From NCBI RefSeq assembly GCF_013408445.1, contig NZ_JACBZL010000001.1, positions 682,001 to 746,000 on the forward strand: a stretch of 64,000 nucleotides of DNA. The letters are read 5' to 3'. Source of the stretch: Corynebacterium tuberculostearicum. GTDB taxonomy: Bacteria > Actinomycetota > Actinomycetes > Mycobacteriales > Mycobacteriaceae. The stretch's first letter is position 1, and every line of letters begins with the position of its first letter. The notes below the pieces were generated by a model. That model was not told where the DNA came from and searched no databases. It saw only the letters and a list, made by a program, of their open reading frames with translations. This document shows positions 1-9,152 of the stretch, piece by piece. A program made the translations under genes and the position numbers.

Positions 1-1177
1 CCGGCTCGCCATTTTCACCTGCGAAGGACAACGGCAGTGCGCCGTACTTCAGGTTATTAGCCAGGTTTTGTGCCTCTTCCTGGCTAAAGTCACCAGTAAT
101 GGAGGTAGCAGAACCGACTGGGGTTGCTCCCTGAATGACCGGTGCGGAAATAACCCCAGAGTCAAGGGTGATGGCTACCTGGTCCTTCAAGTGTTCCTGC
201 GTCAGGTCTGCCCAGGTCTGAGAACCGTTCGGGCCATCACCGGTCTTGAAGGAGAAGTTGATCTCCATCTGGCCGGACTGACCGTTCAGGCCGCCTTCGA
301 TCGGAGAATTGGTATCGATCTCGTTACCGGTGAGGCGGGTGCCGTTTTCGTCCTTGATGCCATTGAGAAGCGGTGCTGGCTCCAGAACGTACGGGTTGCC
401 CTTGGAGTAGTCACAAGTAACAAATGGCTTGGCAGGATCATCGGCGCCGGCCAGTGGATCGGTGCTGCCCTGGCAAGTCATCAGCGCGGAGGCTGCAGCC
501 TGGGTGGTCGGGTCCTCGGACTGACGATCCTTCAGCAGCATCTCCGTGACTTCATCACGGCGCTTAGTCTGCTCGATGGAGTTGCTTGGCTCCTCAAGCG
601 GCTTGGCGCTGACCTTAGGAGCCTTCTGTTTCTTTGGCTCCTTGCCAGTCATCTGGGCTTCTTGCTGAGCGACGGCCTTGGTCATCTGCTCCATCTGCTT
701 ATTGGCCTCCTCTGCGCTCAGTACGTCGTACTTCACCCAGCGATTGGCCATATCTTCCAGCTCCTTATTGAGCTTTTCCATGTCCGGCATGGAGGGCTTA
801 GCCACCGGACGGAAGAACAGCTGCGAGGTCTGGCCCACGGCCTGTGCCTGGGAGGCGTCTTCACCTGGCACGGTAATGACCAGGGTATTGCCGTTGATGA
901 CAACCTCAGAACCAGAAACACCCATGCCGTTAACACGCTGTTCCAAAATGTTGCGTGCTTGCTTGAGCTGGTCTTGGGTGGGTTCCTCGCCTTGCGGCGC
1001 CAGCGTTACGCGGGTACCGCCCTGCAAGTCAATGCCAAGCTTTGGAGTGCTTTGACGGCTACCAGTTAAAAAGATAAGCGCATAGATAACAACCACAATG
1101 AGACCGAAGAGCGCGATCGCACGCTTCGGCCATTGGCGTTTGCTATTTTTCATAGCGCCACGGGATTTTGCGGACAA
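1..1177 (-). CDS. secD: Protein translocase subunit SecD, C-terminus cut by window edge
   Basis: SecD works with SecF and YajC at the SecYEG channel, using the proton-motive force to pull exported proteins out of the membrane. About 392 codons are visible. An N-terminal membrane segment follows a basic start, then the SecD signature GIDLQGGTRVTL and a long extracytoplasmic domain. The central insert is rich in Lys, Glu and Gln, as is common in actinobacterial SecD. The chosen start is TTG at 1177, because AGGAGA lies 7 nt before it; an in-frame ATG lies at 1153. The conserved membrane half and the stop are outside the window. yajC lies about 215 nt upstream in the same direction. Confidence 0.95.
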   Translation of the reverse strand, partial: MSAKSRGAMKNSKRQWPKRAIALFGLIVVVIYALIFLTGSRQSTPKLGIDLQGGTRVTLAPQGEEPTQDQLKQARNILEQRVNGMGVSGSEVVINGNTLVITVPGEDASQAQAVGQTSQLFFRPVAKPSMPDMEKLNKELEDMANRWVKYDVLSAEEANKQMEQMTKAVAQQEAQMTGKEPKKQKAPKVSAKPLEEPSNSIEQTKRRDEVTEMLLKDRQSEDPTTQAAASALMTCQGSTDPLAGADDPAKPFVTCDYSKGNPYVLEPAPLLNGIKDENGTRLTGNEIDTNSPIEGGLNGQSGQMEINFSFKTGDGPNGSQTWADLTQEHLKDQVAITLDSGVISAPVIQGATPVGSATSITGDFSQEEAQNLANNLKYGALPLSFAGENGEP

Positions 1178-1391
1178 CGATAATCTCCTGTGCTGCTTAT
1201 AACAGGGTGTTTAAACATTAAATACGGCCCCGCCATACGGCGCAGGCACGTCAACAACGCACAATCGTACGTCATCAGGCGGAGTTTTCCTTAACGAGGG
1301 CCGGAAAAGGCCCAAAGTGTGACGGGGTCTACGCTCCGCGAAGGCCCCACCTACCTAGCAAACATTAAGGTAACTCTTAGGAAATGGCGGG

Positions 1392-1751
1392 CTATTTCTT
1401 CTCCTCGCCGTCAAACGGAGGGTATTTCTCATCTGGCAGGTCATCTGCCGCATCATTCTTCTCTTCCCCAGCAGCAGGACGGGCCAGGTCATTGGCCTCT
1501 TGTTCGGTGCGAATGACGGCCATCTTGTCAAAAGTAACCACCACGCCAGGGGCGATTTCTAGATCCACATCCTTGTCGCCAGCGCTGCGCACCACGCCGT
1601 GCACACCGCCCGCCGTAACGATGGCGTCGCCCGGCTGCAGGGAATTCTGGAGGGCCTGCATCTCATTTTGGCGCTGGCGCTGCTTTCGCATGGCCATAAA
1701 CGAGGGAACGACGAAGAGGATGCCAATAATGATGAGAATGATGATTTCCAT
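1392..1751 (-). CDS. yajC: Preprotein translocase accessory subunit YajC
   Basis: A 119-aa single-span membrane protein. The first 18 residues are almost all hydrophobic (MEIIILIIIGIL...), followed by a basic segment and the conserved YajC core with LQPGDAIVTAGGVHG at about residues 38-52. The C-terminal 30 residues are acidic and probably disordered. YajC binds SecDF as an auxiliary part of the Sec translocase. It is codirectional with secD, its usual partner. ruvB lies directly upstream, the standard ruvCAB-yajC-secD order of actinobacteria. Confidence 0.95.
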   Translation of the reverse strand: MEIIILIIIGILFVVPSFMAMRKQRQRQNEMQALQNSLQPGDAIVTAGGVHGVVRSAGDKDVDLEIAPGVVVTFDKMAVIRTEQEANDLARPAAGEEKNDAADDLPDEKYPPFDGEEKK

Positions 1752-1794
1752 AGCACCCTAGTGTGCCAGACGGCGATGCACACAGAAACCCCAA

Positions 1795-1810
1795 GGGGAC
1801 ATCGCCAAGC
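1795..1810 (+). repeat. Copy 1 of intergenic GGGG(A)C(G/A)TCG(C/G)CAAGC motif
   Basis: GGGGACATCGCCAAGC lies between yajC and ruvB. It sits inside a possible hairpin whose arms are CAAGGG (1792-1797) and CCCTTG (1818-1823). It matches four other intergenic copies in the window, all on the plus strand. Confidence 0.5.
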
Positions 1811-1825
1811 AGGCTAGCCCTTGAA

Positions 1826-2905
1826 TTAAAACAGCCCGGCCGCGCCCTCCGGCGGGGTAAGCCCCAGGTGTCGCCATGCTGCAGCGGTAGCTACACGGCC
1901 GCGTCCAGTGCGCGCAACCATCCCGGCACGCACCAGGTAAGGCTCACACACCTCCTCGACCGTCGAGGGCTCCTCGCCCACTGCGATGGCCAGCGTGCTC
2001 ACGCCAACCGGTCCACCGCCGTGCCCCTTAATCAAGGCATTGAGCACCGCCCGGTCGAGGCGGTCAAGTCCCATGTCATCTACGTCAAAGACTTCGAGCG
2101 CTCCCTGGGCCGCGCTGAGATCAATCAGGCCGGTGCCATTGACCTCGGCATAGTCACGCACGCGGCGCAGCAAACGGTTAGCAATACGCGGGGTTCCGCG
2201 CGACCGAGAGCCAATTTCTACCGCCGCATCGTGGTCAATTTCCACGTCCAAGATGTGGGCGGCGCGCTTGATCACCTGGGTGAGATCGGCCGTGTCGTAG
2301 TACTCCATCTGCGCGGTGAAACCGAAGCGGTCGCGCAATGGGCCCGTGAGCATGCCGGCACGCGTAGTCGCGCCGACCAAGGTAAAAGGCGGGATCTCTA
2401 GCGGAATGGAAGTAGCGCCAGGCCCCTTGCCCACAATGACGTCAATGCGGAAGTCCTCCATTGCCATGTACAGCATTTCTTCTGCTGGCCGGGCAATACG
2501 GTGGATCTCATCGATGAACAAGACATCGCCTTCCATCAGGTTGGAAAGCATTGCGGCCAAATCACCGGCGCGCTCCAAAGCAGGCCCAGAAGTCATACGC
2601 AGCGAGGTGCCCAGCTCCTGGGAAATAATCATCGCCATAGTGGTCTTGCCCAGGCCCGGCGGACCTGAAAGCAAAACGTGGTCGGGCGTCACCCCACGGT
2701 TCTTTGCCCCCTTAAGCACAAGGGAGAGCTGCTCGCGCACCTTGGGTTGGCCGATAAATTCCTCGAGCGACTTTGGACGCAAGGAGCGTTCAATATCATG
2801 CTCCTCGGAGTGCGCGGTGGCATCCACATCGCTATTGCGTTGGGTGGCGTGCGCCGCGTCGACGCCCTCAGGGAGATTGAACTCGGTGCGCTCAATATCG
2901 GACAT
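1826..2905 (-). CDS. ruvB: Holliday junction branch-migration helicase RuvB
   Basis: A 359-aa AAA+ ATPase that drives branch migration of Holliday junctions as a hexameric ring with RuvA. The Walker A motif GPPGLGKT is at residues 81-88 and the Walker B motif DEIH at 132-135. The sensor sequence GATTRAG and the C-terminal winged-helix domain are present. The N-terminal extension of about 40 residues before the [13 protein letters not shown] motif is longer than in enterobacteria. It is 22 nt downstream of ruvA, in one operon with ruvA and ruvC. Confidence 0.97.
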   Translation of the reverse strand: MSDIERTEFNLPEGVDAAHATQRNSDVDATAHSEEHDIERSLRPKSLEEFIGQPKVREQLSLVLKGAKNRGVTPDHVLLSGPPGLGKTTMAMIISQELGTSLRMTSGPALERAGDLAAMLSNLMEGDVLFIDEIHRIARPAEEMLYMAMEDFRIDVIVGKGPGATSIPLEIPPFTLVGATTRAGMLTGPLRDRFGFTAQMEYYDTADLTQVIKRAAHILDVEIDHDAAVEIGSRSRGTPRIANRLLRRVRDYAEVNGTGLIDLSAAQGALEVFDVDDMGLDRLDRAVLNALIKGHGGGPVGVSTLAIAVGEEPSTVEEVCEPYLVRAGMVARTGRGRVATAAAWRHLGLTPPEGAAGLF

Positions 2906-2927
2906 GATTTTTCAGCCTTCCTGCCGG

Positions 2928-3545
2928 TTATTTCTTCTTGCCCAGCTGCGCCAGCGCCGCGCGCAAGAGAGAGGACGTATCGGCATCGGGGTTGTCCGCG
3001 TAAGCGGATTCCACTACGGGACGCGCTCCCTTATCGGTAAACCCAAGGCCAATGAGTGCCTCAGTCACGCTTTCTACCACGGCACCACCGGCCGGCGCGA
3101 CGGCAGTATCAACGGAACCTGCGGCGGCGGGCTCGCTTGGCGCAAAGGCCGCTACCTTATCTTTCAGCTCCAGCGCCAAGCGTTGGGCCATACGCTTGCC
3201 GACGCCCGGGATAGACTGCAGCGCCTTCACATCTTCCGCGCCAATTGCCGCAGCAAGCTCCCCTGCCCCCATTACCGACAGCGCCGCCAAGGCAAGTTTA
3301 GGCCCTAGGCCGGACACGGATTGCAGCACGTGGAACATCTCGCGGTCTTCATCAGCGCTAAAGCCATAGAGAGTCAGAGAATCTTCTTTGACCACCAAGT
3401 TAGTCAGAACCGTAGCCTGTTCCCCGCGACGCAAGGTGCCCAGAGTTTTTGGGGTAGCTAAAAATTTGTACCCCACACCTGCACAGTCGATAACCCCATG
3501 GTCGAGTCCAATATGGATTACCTCTCCACGCAGTGCAGCAATCAT
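2928..3545 (-). CDS. ruvA: Holliday junction DNA-binding subunit RuvA
   Basis: A 205-aa protein that binds four-way junctions as a tetramer and loads RuvB. The N-terminal OB fold (MIAALRGEV...) is followed by tandem helix-hairpin-helix motifs (SVSGLGPKLALAAL and SIPGVGKRMAQRL). A linker rich in Ala and Pro leads to the C-terminal RuvB-contacting domain (ALIGLGF...). The gene lies between ruvC (34 nt upstream) and ruvB. Confidence 0.97.
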   Translation of the reverse strand: MIAALRGEVIHIGLDHGVIDCAGVGYKFLATPKTLGTLRRGEQATVLTNLVVKEDSLTLYGFSADEDREMFHVLQSVSGLGPKLALAALSVMGAGELAAAIGAEDVKALQSIPGVGKRMAQRLALELKDKVAAFAPSEPAAAGSVDTAVAPAGGAVVESVTEALIGLGFTDKGARPVVESAYADNPDADTSSLLRAALAQLGKKK

Positions 3546-3579
3546 TGGCTTCCTATCCTTCCACTCTCAGTAAAATTCC

Positions 3580-4146
3580 CTAGCGCTTCTTGCCCTGGCC
3601 GCGCACGCCGCTGGTCTTAGCACCAAGCCCGAGACCGGTATGGTCCATCCGCACAATGGCCGGGGCACGCCAGCAGTGGCAGACTGCCAACGCAAGAGCG
3701 TCGGCGGCGTCGGCAGGCTTGGGCGGTTCAGTCAACCCCAGAATACGGGTAATCATGGTGGTCATCTGCTTCTTATCCGCGCGCCCGTTTCCAGAGATGG
3801 CCTTTTTCACCTCGGACGGGGTGTACATGTAGACCGGAATATCGCGTTCGGCGGCAGCTAGCACCAGCACACCAACTACATGGGCCGTTTGCATGACTGT
3901 GGACACCTGGCCGCGTTCGAAGACGCGCTCGATCGCAACCACATCTGGCGAATAGTCATCCATCCACTCTTTCGCCGCCACCGAAAGGCGCAGGAGGCGC
4001 TCCGTCAAGTCCTTATCGCTAGGGGTGCGCACCACACCGACAGAAACAGGAAGGATTGCTCGGCCACGACCAGCCTGAACCACGGAAAGTCCGCAGCGCG
4101 TCAAGCCTGGGTCAATTCCCATCACGCGCATTCCTTCTAGGTTCAT
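3580..4146 (-). CDS. ruvC: Crossover junction endodeoxyribonuclease RuvC
   Basis: A 188-aa RNase H-fold resolvase that cuts Holliday junctions symmetrically. The acidic catalytic residues are visible: Asp in [11 protein letters not shown], Glu in AIERVF, and the [12 protein letters not shown] region near the C-terminus. The basic tail is Gly/Lys-rich. The start at 4146 gives [14 protein letters not shown]; in-frame starts at the next Met or Val codons cannot be excluded. It is the first gene of the ruvCAB group. Confidence 0.95.
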   Translation of the reverse strand: MNLEGMRVMGIDPGLTRCGLSVVQAGRGRAILPVSVGVVRTPSDKDLTERLLRLSVAAKEWMDDYSPDVVAIERVFERGQVSTVMQTAHVVGVLVLAAAERDIPVYMYTPSEVKKAISGNGRADKKQMTTMITRILGLTEPPKPADAADALALAVCHCWRAPAIVRMDHTGLGLGAKTSGVRGQGKKR

Positions 4147-4250
4147 CTCTCCCCCATTGTCATGTTGGCACCACTGTGCACCGCCTACTGCCCCATTATG
4201 GACTACACACAGGTGTTCTACAAGCGTAGCATCCAGCTGTCACATAACGA

Positions 4251-4299
4251 AGCGCCGGCAACGTCTCCTGGGCTATACCCACGGAGCGCTACCGGCGCT
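4251..4299 (-). terminator. Inverted repeat between yebC and ruvC
   Basis: AGCGCCGG (4251-4258) pairs with CCGGCGCT (4292-4299) in the 178-nt gap after yebC. No clear T-run follows on the minus strand, so termination is only a guess. The rest of the gap shows nothing recognisable. Confidence 0.25.
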
Positions 4300-4324
4300 A
4301 AGAGCCGTCCTTGCGGCGAGGTGG

Positions 4325-5080
4325 TTAGTCCTCGTTCAGCTCGGCTAGAACCTCATCGGAGAGATCCATATTGGTGTAGACGTTTTGCACATCGTCGGAG
4401 TCTTCCAAGGCGTCGATGAGGCGGAAAATCTTCTTGGCGTCATTGGCCTCCAGCGGCACCTCGACAGACGCACGGAAGTCATTGTCGGAGTCATCGACCT
4501 GAATGTCGGCGTCCTTGAGCGCGTCCTTGACTGCCTGCACGTCCGTCGGCGCGCAAACAATCTCAAACTTCTCGCCCTGGTCCTTGACCTCTTCCGCGCC
4601 TGCTTCCAGCACGGCCATCAAGACGTCATCCTCCGTTAGCTCGCCCTTTTCTACCAAGACGTAGCCGGTACGGGTGAACATGTAGGCCACAGAGCCGGAC
4701 TCACCCAGGTTGCCGCCGTTCTTGGACATCGCGGTACGCACGTCGGTCGCCGCACGGTTGCGGTTATCCGTTAGGCACTCAATGAGCATGGCTACACCGT
4801 TCGGGCCGTAGCCCTCGTACATGATGGTTTCCCAATCGGCGCCGCCGGCCTCTTCACCGGAACCGCGCTTGCGAGCACGCTCAATATTGTCATTGGGGAC
4901 GGAGGCCTTCTTGGCCTTCTTGATCATGTCATCAAGGGTTGGGTTAGCCGCTGGGTCACCACCGCCGGTACGAGCCGCCACTTCGATGTTCTTGATCAGC
5001 TTGGCAAATTCCTTGCCACGCTTGGCATCGTTGGCAGCCTTCTTATGCTTGGTAGTTGCCCATTTCGAGTGGCCTGACAT
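4325..5080 (-). CDS. YebC/PmpR-family protein
   Basis: A 251-aa protein of the YebC/TACO1 family, recognised by the N-terminus [22 protein letters not shown] and by [21 protein letters not shown]. Family members have been described as transcriptional regulators and as factors that relieve ribosome stalling at proline stretches; this sequence does not decide between these. The start at 5080 is preceded by AGAAAGGGA, and the longer open frame upstream lacks family similarity. It lies upstream of ruvC, the common actinobacterial arrangement. Confidence 0.93.
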   Translation of the reverse strand: MSGHSKWATTKHKKAANDAKRGKEFAKLIKNIEVAARTGGGDPAANPTLDDMIKKAKKASVPNDNIERARKRGSGEEAGGADWETIMYEGYGPNGVAMLIECLTDNRNRAATDVRTAMSKNGGNLGESGSVAYMFTRTGYVLVEKGELTEDDVLMAVLEAGAEEVKDQGEKFEIVCAPTDVQAVKDALKDADIQVDDSDNDFRASVEVPLEANDAKKIFRLIDALEDSDDVQNVYTNMDLSDEVLAELNED

Positions 5081-5173
5081 GTAGTCCCTTTCTAATCGGG
5101 TGCTGAAACTGGTGGCAATTATACGTGTGCTGCACGAATGCGTGAAAGCCACCCCCTTATAAGCGGGACATTC

Positions 5174-6046
5174 TTATACGTTGTGCCAATTGCCATGGGC
5201 AGAGCCGCTGCCCAAAATTTCATCTAAGTAACGCGTAAGCCCCTCTTGGTTCACCAACGCCACCAATTCACCCTGCTCGGTAAAAATCTTGCCACGCGCA
5301 ACCGCCGTAGCATTCGACGCCGAGGGTGATACCTGCTCGTACAGCAACCACTCATCCACGCGGAAGGGGCGCAGGAACCATATCGCATGGTCAAGGCTGG
5401 CCAATTGCACCTTTTCTCCCTGATGCGGAATAAGCGCGGAGCGAATCAGCGTCATATCAGACATATAGGTCAGCGCGGCACGGTGAAAGGCTGAATCCGC
5501 TGGGAGATGACCTGTGTTGCGGAACCAGATATGCCGATAGCCTGCACCGGTGCGCTCTGCAGCCACCGGATCGCGTCCTTCTTCTGGCACGAGGCGAATA
5601 TCCCATTCCTCCCACTCCTTGAGGATAATCCTGGTGGAGTACGGGGCCCCGCCGCCAATCCGAGCTACTTCCTCCGGCCCTGGCACCTTCGGCGCGGCGT
5701 CCTGATGCTGCGGACCATAGTCGCCGTCGCGGTGAAAACTAGCCATGAGAGTAAAAAGGAGCACGTCACCCTGGTAGACACGCACCTGCCGGTTGGCGAA
5801 TGATTTCCCCTCCCGAATGCGTTCGACCCGGATCTCAATTGGTTGGCTCGCATCGCCAGGGCCTACAAAGTAGCCATGCAGGGAGTGGATGTCTTTGCCG
5901 GACACAGTGCACTGGGCTGCGGCCACTGCTTGAGCAGCAATCTGTCCGCCGAAGGTACGCTCAATCCGCGACTCCACAGCAGGGCCTCTAAACACATCGG
6001 CCAAATTCGTTTCCTCGACGGCCAGAATCTCGCGAATGGATGCCAT
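5174..6046 (-). CDS. tesB: Acyl-CoA thioesterase II (TesB-like, double hotdog)
   Basis: A 290-aa protein with the TesB layout of two hotdog domains. The N-terminal signature is FRGPAVESRIERTFGGQIAAQAVAAA, with HSLHGYFVGPGDASQPIEIRVERIREGKSFANRQV following. The C-terminal half contains SLDHAIWFLRPFRVDEWLLYEQVSPSA. It should hydrolyse acyl-CoA to free fatty acid and CoA in the cytoplasm. ATG at 6046 is preferred because AGGGAG lies 7 nt upstream; the GTG at 6052 would be too close. It is divergent from the glycosyltransferase at 6229. Confidence 0.9.
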   Translation of the reverse strand: MASIREILAVEETNLADVFRGPAVESRIERTFGGQIAAQAVAAAQCTVSGKDIHSLHGYFVGPGDASQPIEIRVERIREGKSFANRQVRVYQGDVLLFTLMASFHRDGDYGPQHQDAAPKVPGPEEVARIGGGAPYSTRIILKEWEEWDIRLVPEEGRDPVAAERTGAGYRHIWFRNTGHLPADSAFHRAALTYMSDMTLIRSALIPHQGEKVQLASLDHAIWFLRPFRVDEWLLYEQVSPSASNATAVARGKIFTEQGELVALVNQEGLTRYLDEILGSGSAHGNWHNV

Positions 6047-6228
6047 CTGCACGCTCCCTATGCTCTACGTCACTTCTCCCAGCGTTTGCTGTCCACACTA
6101 CTCACTGGACGAGCCGACAGTTTGTTTTTCCAATTCGTCCCCCACTTCTGGGCGCAAAAGTAGAGGAATTTTCTAGAAGAAACTATGTCCGCTACCGAAG
6201 TAAGCGCGCATTGAATAAAGTCTTTCGA

Positions 6229-7566
6229 GTGAAACGCATCGCTTCTGTTCCAGCAGTATGGATTGGGTGGGTCATCGCCCGCCTTGTCCTTATTTACCTA
6301 CTCAAGATTAACCACAATCCCAGGGGCGATGTCGCATATTATTTTGCTGGACGCTTTGGCGATGACCCGACAAAGATGACCGAATACCCTCACGCGGGCA
6401 CGTGGCCCACGGTGCTTTTGGGGTGGCTCACCGGCGAGAATATCAACGCATTCTATATCGGCTTCACCATCATGACCCTGCTTGTTGACGCCGCCTTTTT
6501 AGCCCTCCTCCTGCGCCACCACCCGACTCAACCGCGCAGTTTCCAGGCCGCCTGGTTCTGGGTTCTTTTCGGCACCGCAGCTGGCCACACCTTTGTGTGG
6601 CGTCTCGATATATTTCCCGCCCTAGCCGTGGCCGGGGCAGCTGCCCTTTTAGCTACCCGCCCGCTCATCGCCTCGGCGGTACTGGGTTTTGCCACCACGA
6701 TGAAGCTATGGCCAGGAGTCCTCGCTGCCGGCCTGGTGGGCCGCTTCAACAGATCCGCAACCTGGCAGCGCCTACTCGCGTTTTTCTGCACCATCGTAGC
6801 GGTCTGCACCGTCACGATTGCTGCCTCTGGTACCGAGCGCCTGCTTTCACCGCTGAACTATCAGGGCGTGCGCGGTCTCCAGTTGGAGTCCATCCCGGCG
6901 ACGTTCCTGCTGCTGCAGGCACATCGCACTCCAGGGCGCTGGCACCTGGGCTACGCCCCGTCCAAGAGCTTTGAGATTTCCGGGCCTGGCGTAGATACCG
7001 CAATGACCTGGAGCACGATTGCCACCATTGCCATGCTCGTCTTCGCAGTGGGCTGGGCGCTGTACCGGCTGTGCGCCGGCGGATGGACCACCCGCACGAC
7101 CATGGCGTTTTTTACCGTTATGGTCCTGCTTCTTATCGCGACGAATAAGGTTTTCTCCCCGCAATACATCGTCTGGCTGGGCCCCTTGCTTGCCGTGGTG
7201 ATCCGCCAGCGCCTGCCGCAAGGATTCGCCTCCTTGCGGGTATGCCAAGCGTTGTTAGCAGGGTGTACCATCATCGCCGCTGTGCTGGGCACCTTGGTCT
7301 ACCCGTTCAACTATGACTACATCTGGAACCACGTGGGCGAGAACATGTTCGCCGTCTACCTATTGGTAGCCCGCAATATCCTCATCGTTGTCATGGCCAT
7401 CATCGGACTTGTCTGGTTTGCAGTCGAGGTGGCTCTGGCTTCGAAGATCGAGCAGGCGCAGATGCAGCAGCAAGCGCCTAACGCCCCGGAGGAAGACCCG
7501 GCCGCTAGCACCGAGGCGAAGCCGGTATTCCGCCGCCGACGCGGCCGGCACGCACTTGCGTCCTAA
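6229..7566 (+). CDS. GT87/DUF2029-type polyprenol-dependent membrane glycosyltransferase
   Basis: About 445 aa with roughly ten hydrophobic spans. The first extracytoplasmic loop contains GDVAYYFAGRFGDDP, and FVWRLDIFPALAVAGAAAL and ATTMKLWPGVLAAGLVGRF match the GT-C class. Such enzymes use polyprenyl-phosphate sugars, often mannose or arabinose, on the outer face of the membrane; the acceptor cannot be told from sequence. The tail of about 45 residues is Gln/Glu/Ala-rich and ends in a basic RRRRGRHA patch. The start is uncertain: GTG at 6229 begins just before the first span, and TTG at 6211 is also in frame. It faces the PIM operon, which suggests a lipoglycan role but does not prove it. 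Confidence 0.75.
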   Translation: MKRIASVPAVWIGWVIARLVLIYLLKINHNPRGDVAYYFAGRFGDDPTKMTEYPHAGTWPTVLLGWLTGENINAFYIGFTIMTLLVDAAFLALLLRHHPTQPRSFQAAWFWVLFGTAAGHTFVWRLDIFPALAVAGAAALLATRPLIASAVLGFATTMKLWPGVLAAGLVGRFNRSATWQRLLAFFCTIVAVCTVTIAASGTERLLSPLNYQGVRGLQLESIPATFLLLQAHRTPGRWHLGYAPSKSFEISGPGVDTAMTWSTIATIAMLVFAVGWALYRLCAGGWTTRTTMAFFTVMVLLLIATNKVFSPQYIVWLGPLLAVVIRQRLPQGFASLRVCQALLAGCTIIAAVLGTLVYPFNYDYIWNHVGENMFAVYLLVARNILIVVMAIIGLVWFAVEVALASKIEQAQMQQQAPNAPEEDPAASTEAKPVFRRRRGRHALAS

Positions 7567-7587
7567 ATCTTGAGGTAGATCTGCTGG

Positions 7588-8049
7588 CTACTCGGCCAAC
7601 ATATAGTCAAAATATTCCGGTAATTTTGCGGTGCCGCCCAGATGAAAGAGCCGTACCGCAGGGCGCAGGCGCAGCGCGCGAGTGTCACTGACCGCCTCGT
7701 TGTAGAAGCGGTGGGCAAGTTGGATGCGGCCCTCGGCGTCGGCAAGCGCGGCAGGGCGACGGTCCGCGGGAAACTCCCGCACGATGGCGGCAGATAGTTC
7801 CCGCTCGGCCATCGTGCGCGGTTCAAAGTGGCCTTGATAGAGCTCGGTAGATTCCGCCCGCTGAGCTAGCGCCGCAAGCGATGGTGCGACCGCCGCTGTT
7901 ACCGCTGCCCTGCGGTCTAGTGCCGCCTGTAGCTGGGCCAGCGAGGCATCAGTGCGGATGTGCAGCGAGTTAAGCCGCTGGGCGGTAAAAAGTGCCCACA
8001 AACCTACGATGATAAGTAGGAAGAGGACTAGGGCGATTTCAATGGTCAT
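7588..8049 (-). CDS. LemA-like single-span membrane protein in the PIM operon
   Basis: A 153-aa protein with an N-terminal membrane helix (about residues 3-22) and a helical cytoplasmic domain. The C-terminal part (LAHRFYNEAVSDTRALRLRPAVRLFHLGG...LPEYFDY) resembles the end of LemA-family proteins, whose function is unknown. The start codon overlaps the pimA stop as ATGA, so translation is coupled to PimA. I recall a membrane protein at this place beside pimA in other mycolate-producing bacteria. A role in PIM synthesis is only inferred from position. Confidence 0.65.
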   Translation of the reverse strand: MTIEIALVLFLLIIVGLWALFTAQRLNSLHIRTDASLAQLQAALDRRAAVTAAVAPSLAALAQRAESTELYQGHFEPRTMAERELSAAIVREFPADRRPAALADAEGRIQLAHRFYNEAVSDTRALRLRPAVRLFHLGGTAKLPEYFDYMLAE

Positions 8050-9152
8050 CAACGCTTTACCCTCACCTTGGTGCCGTCTTGGACAGTCTCGTAGACCTGC
8101 ATCACGGCCGCCGCCACATGGTCCCAGTCATAGGTGCTGGCGCGTTGGACGCCATTGCGCACCAACTGGGCCCGATACTCGGCGTCATCAAGCACCTCGT
8201 TGAGGACGCGTGCCAGATCCTCGCTGTCTTTATTGCGAAAGAGTGCGCCGGCAACCTCGTCGGAATCGGCATTGCACACCGCACGGAAAGCCTCGAGGTC
8301 AGAAGCAACAACAGCCGCGCCGGCCGCCATAGCCTCTACGAGCACGATTCCGAAGCTTTCGCCACCAGTATTTGGGGCCACGTAGACATCGGCACGGCCC
8401 AGGATTTCTGCCTTTTCGGCGTCACTGACCCGGCCGACAAAATCCACGCCCTCAACCTCGCGGGCGCGGCCGCCGCCCATGATGGTCACGCGGATATCGT
8501 GGTGTACTTGGCGCAGCGCGCTCAGCAGGATATCGAGGCCCTTGCGCGGTTCATCCAACCGTCCCAAGAAGACAACTTCCAAGGGATCGCCGGGGGCTTT
8601 GGCCGGGCTGCGGCGCCGAGCCTGCGCGTAGACCGATGTATCCACGCCGTTGGGAATGAGCACCGGGTCGCCGCCCAATTGCTCCACCTGCCACCGCCGC
8701 GCCATATCGGATACCGCGATGCCGCCGCGGATCTTTTCCAAGAAGGGAACGAGGAATGGTTTGGCCAGAGTCAGCACCAGGGAGCTCGATGCAGAGGCGT
8801 GATAGGTCGCCACCAGTGGGCCTTGGGCCACGGCCAGCGCGGTCATGGAAAAGCTCGGGGAGTTAGGCTCATGGATGTGCAAGACATCGAAGTCGCCCTC
8901 CTTGATGAATTGCTTTACCTTGCGTGTTACGTGGGGTCCCACGGACAGGCGCGCCACCGAACCGTTATACGCGATGGGGAAAGCCGGCCCTCCCTTGACT
9001 ACGAAATCCGGCAGCTGGGTGGATTCCGCAGCGGGGCCAATGACCTGTACATCGTGCCCTTGTTCAATGAAGACAGTTGCTAGGTCAAGAATATGGACTT
9101 GAACTCCGCCTGGTTCATCGAAGGAGTAGGGGCATACGATTCCTATGCGCAC
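8049..9152 (-). CDS. pimA: Phosphatidyl-myo-inositol alpha-mannosyltransferase PimA
   Basis: A 367-aa GT4-family (GT-B fold) enzyme that moves mannose from GDP-mannose to position 2 of inositol in phosphatidylinositol, the first step of PIM and lipomannan synthesis at the inner face of the membrane. Visible motifs are YSFDEPGGVQVHILDLA at the N-terminus, VLIPNGVD in the middle, and the nucleotide-sugar site ESFGIVLVEAMAAGAAVVASDLEAFRAV. GTG at 9152 is chosen because GGGGGAGC lies just upstream and the protein then starts MRIGIVCPYSFDEPGG as in the family. It overlaps the acyltransferase stop by 3 nt. Confidence 0.95.
   Translation of the reverse strand: MRIGIVCPYSFDEPGGVQVHILDLATVFIEQGHDVQVIGPAAESTQLPDFVVKGGPAFPIAYNGSVARLSVGPHVTRKVKQFIKEGDFDVLHIHEPNSPSFSMTALAVAQGPLVATYHASASSSLVLTLAKPFLVPFLEKIRGGIAVSDMARRWQVEQLGGDPVLIPNGVDTSVYAQARRRSPAKAPGDPLEVVFLGRLDEPRKGLDILLSALRQVHHDIRVTIMGGGRAREVEGVDFVGRVSDAEKAEILGRADVYVAPNTGGESFGIVLVEAMAAGAAVVASDLEAFRAVCNADSDEVAGALFRNKDSEDLARVLNEVLDDAEYRAQLVRNGVQRASTYDWDHVAAAVMQVYETVQDGTKVRVKR

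Noticed and set aside
7735..7747. GGCGTCGGCAAGC inside genes, also at about 9213, 14554 and 34744
   Set aside because: These copies encode ordinary Leu-Ala-Asp (or Arg-Arg-Gln-Ala) codons in genuine proteins, so they were not counted with the intergenic motif, though they should be part of a genome-wide count.
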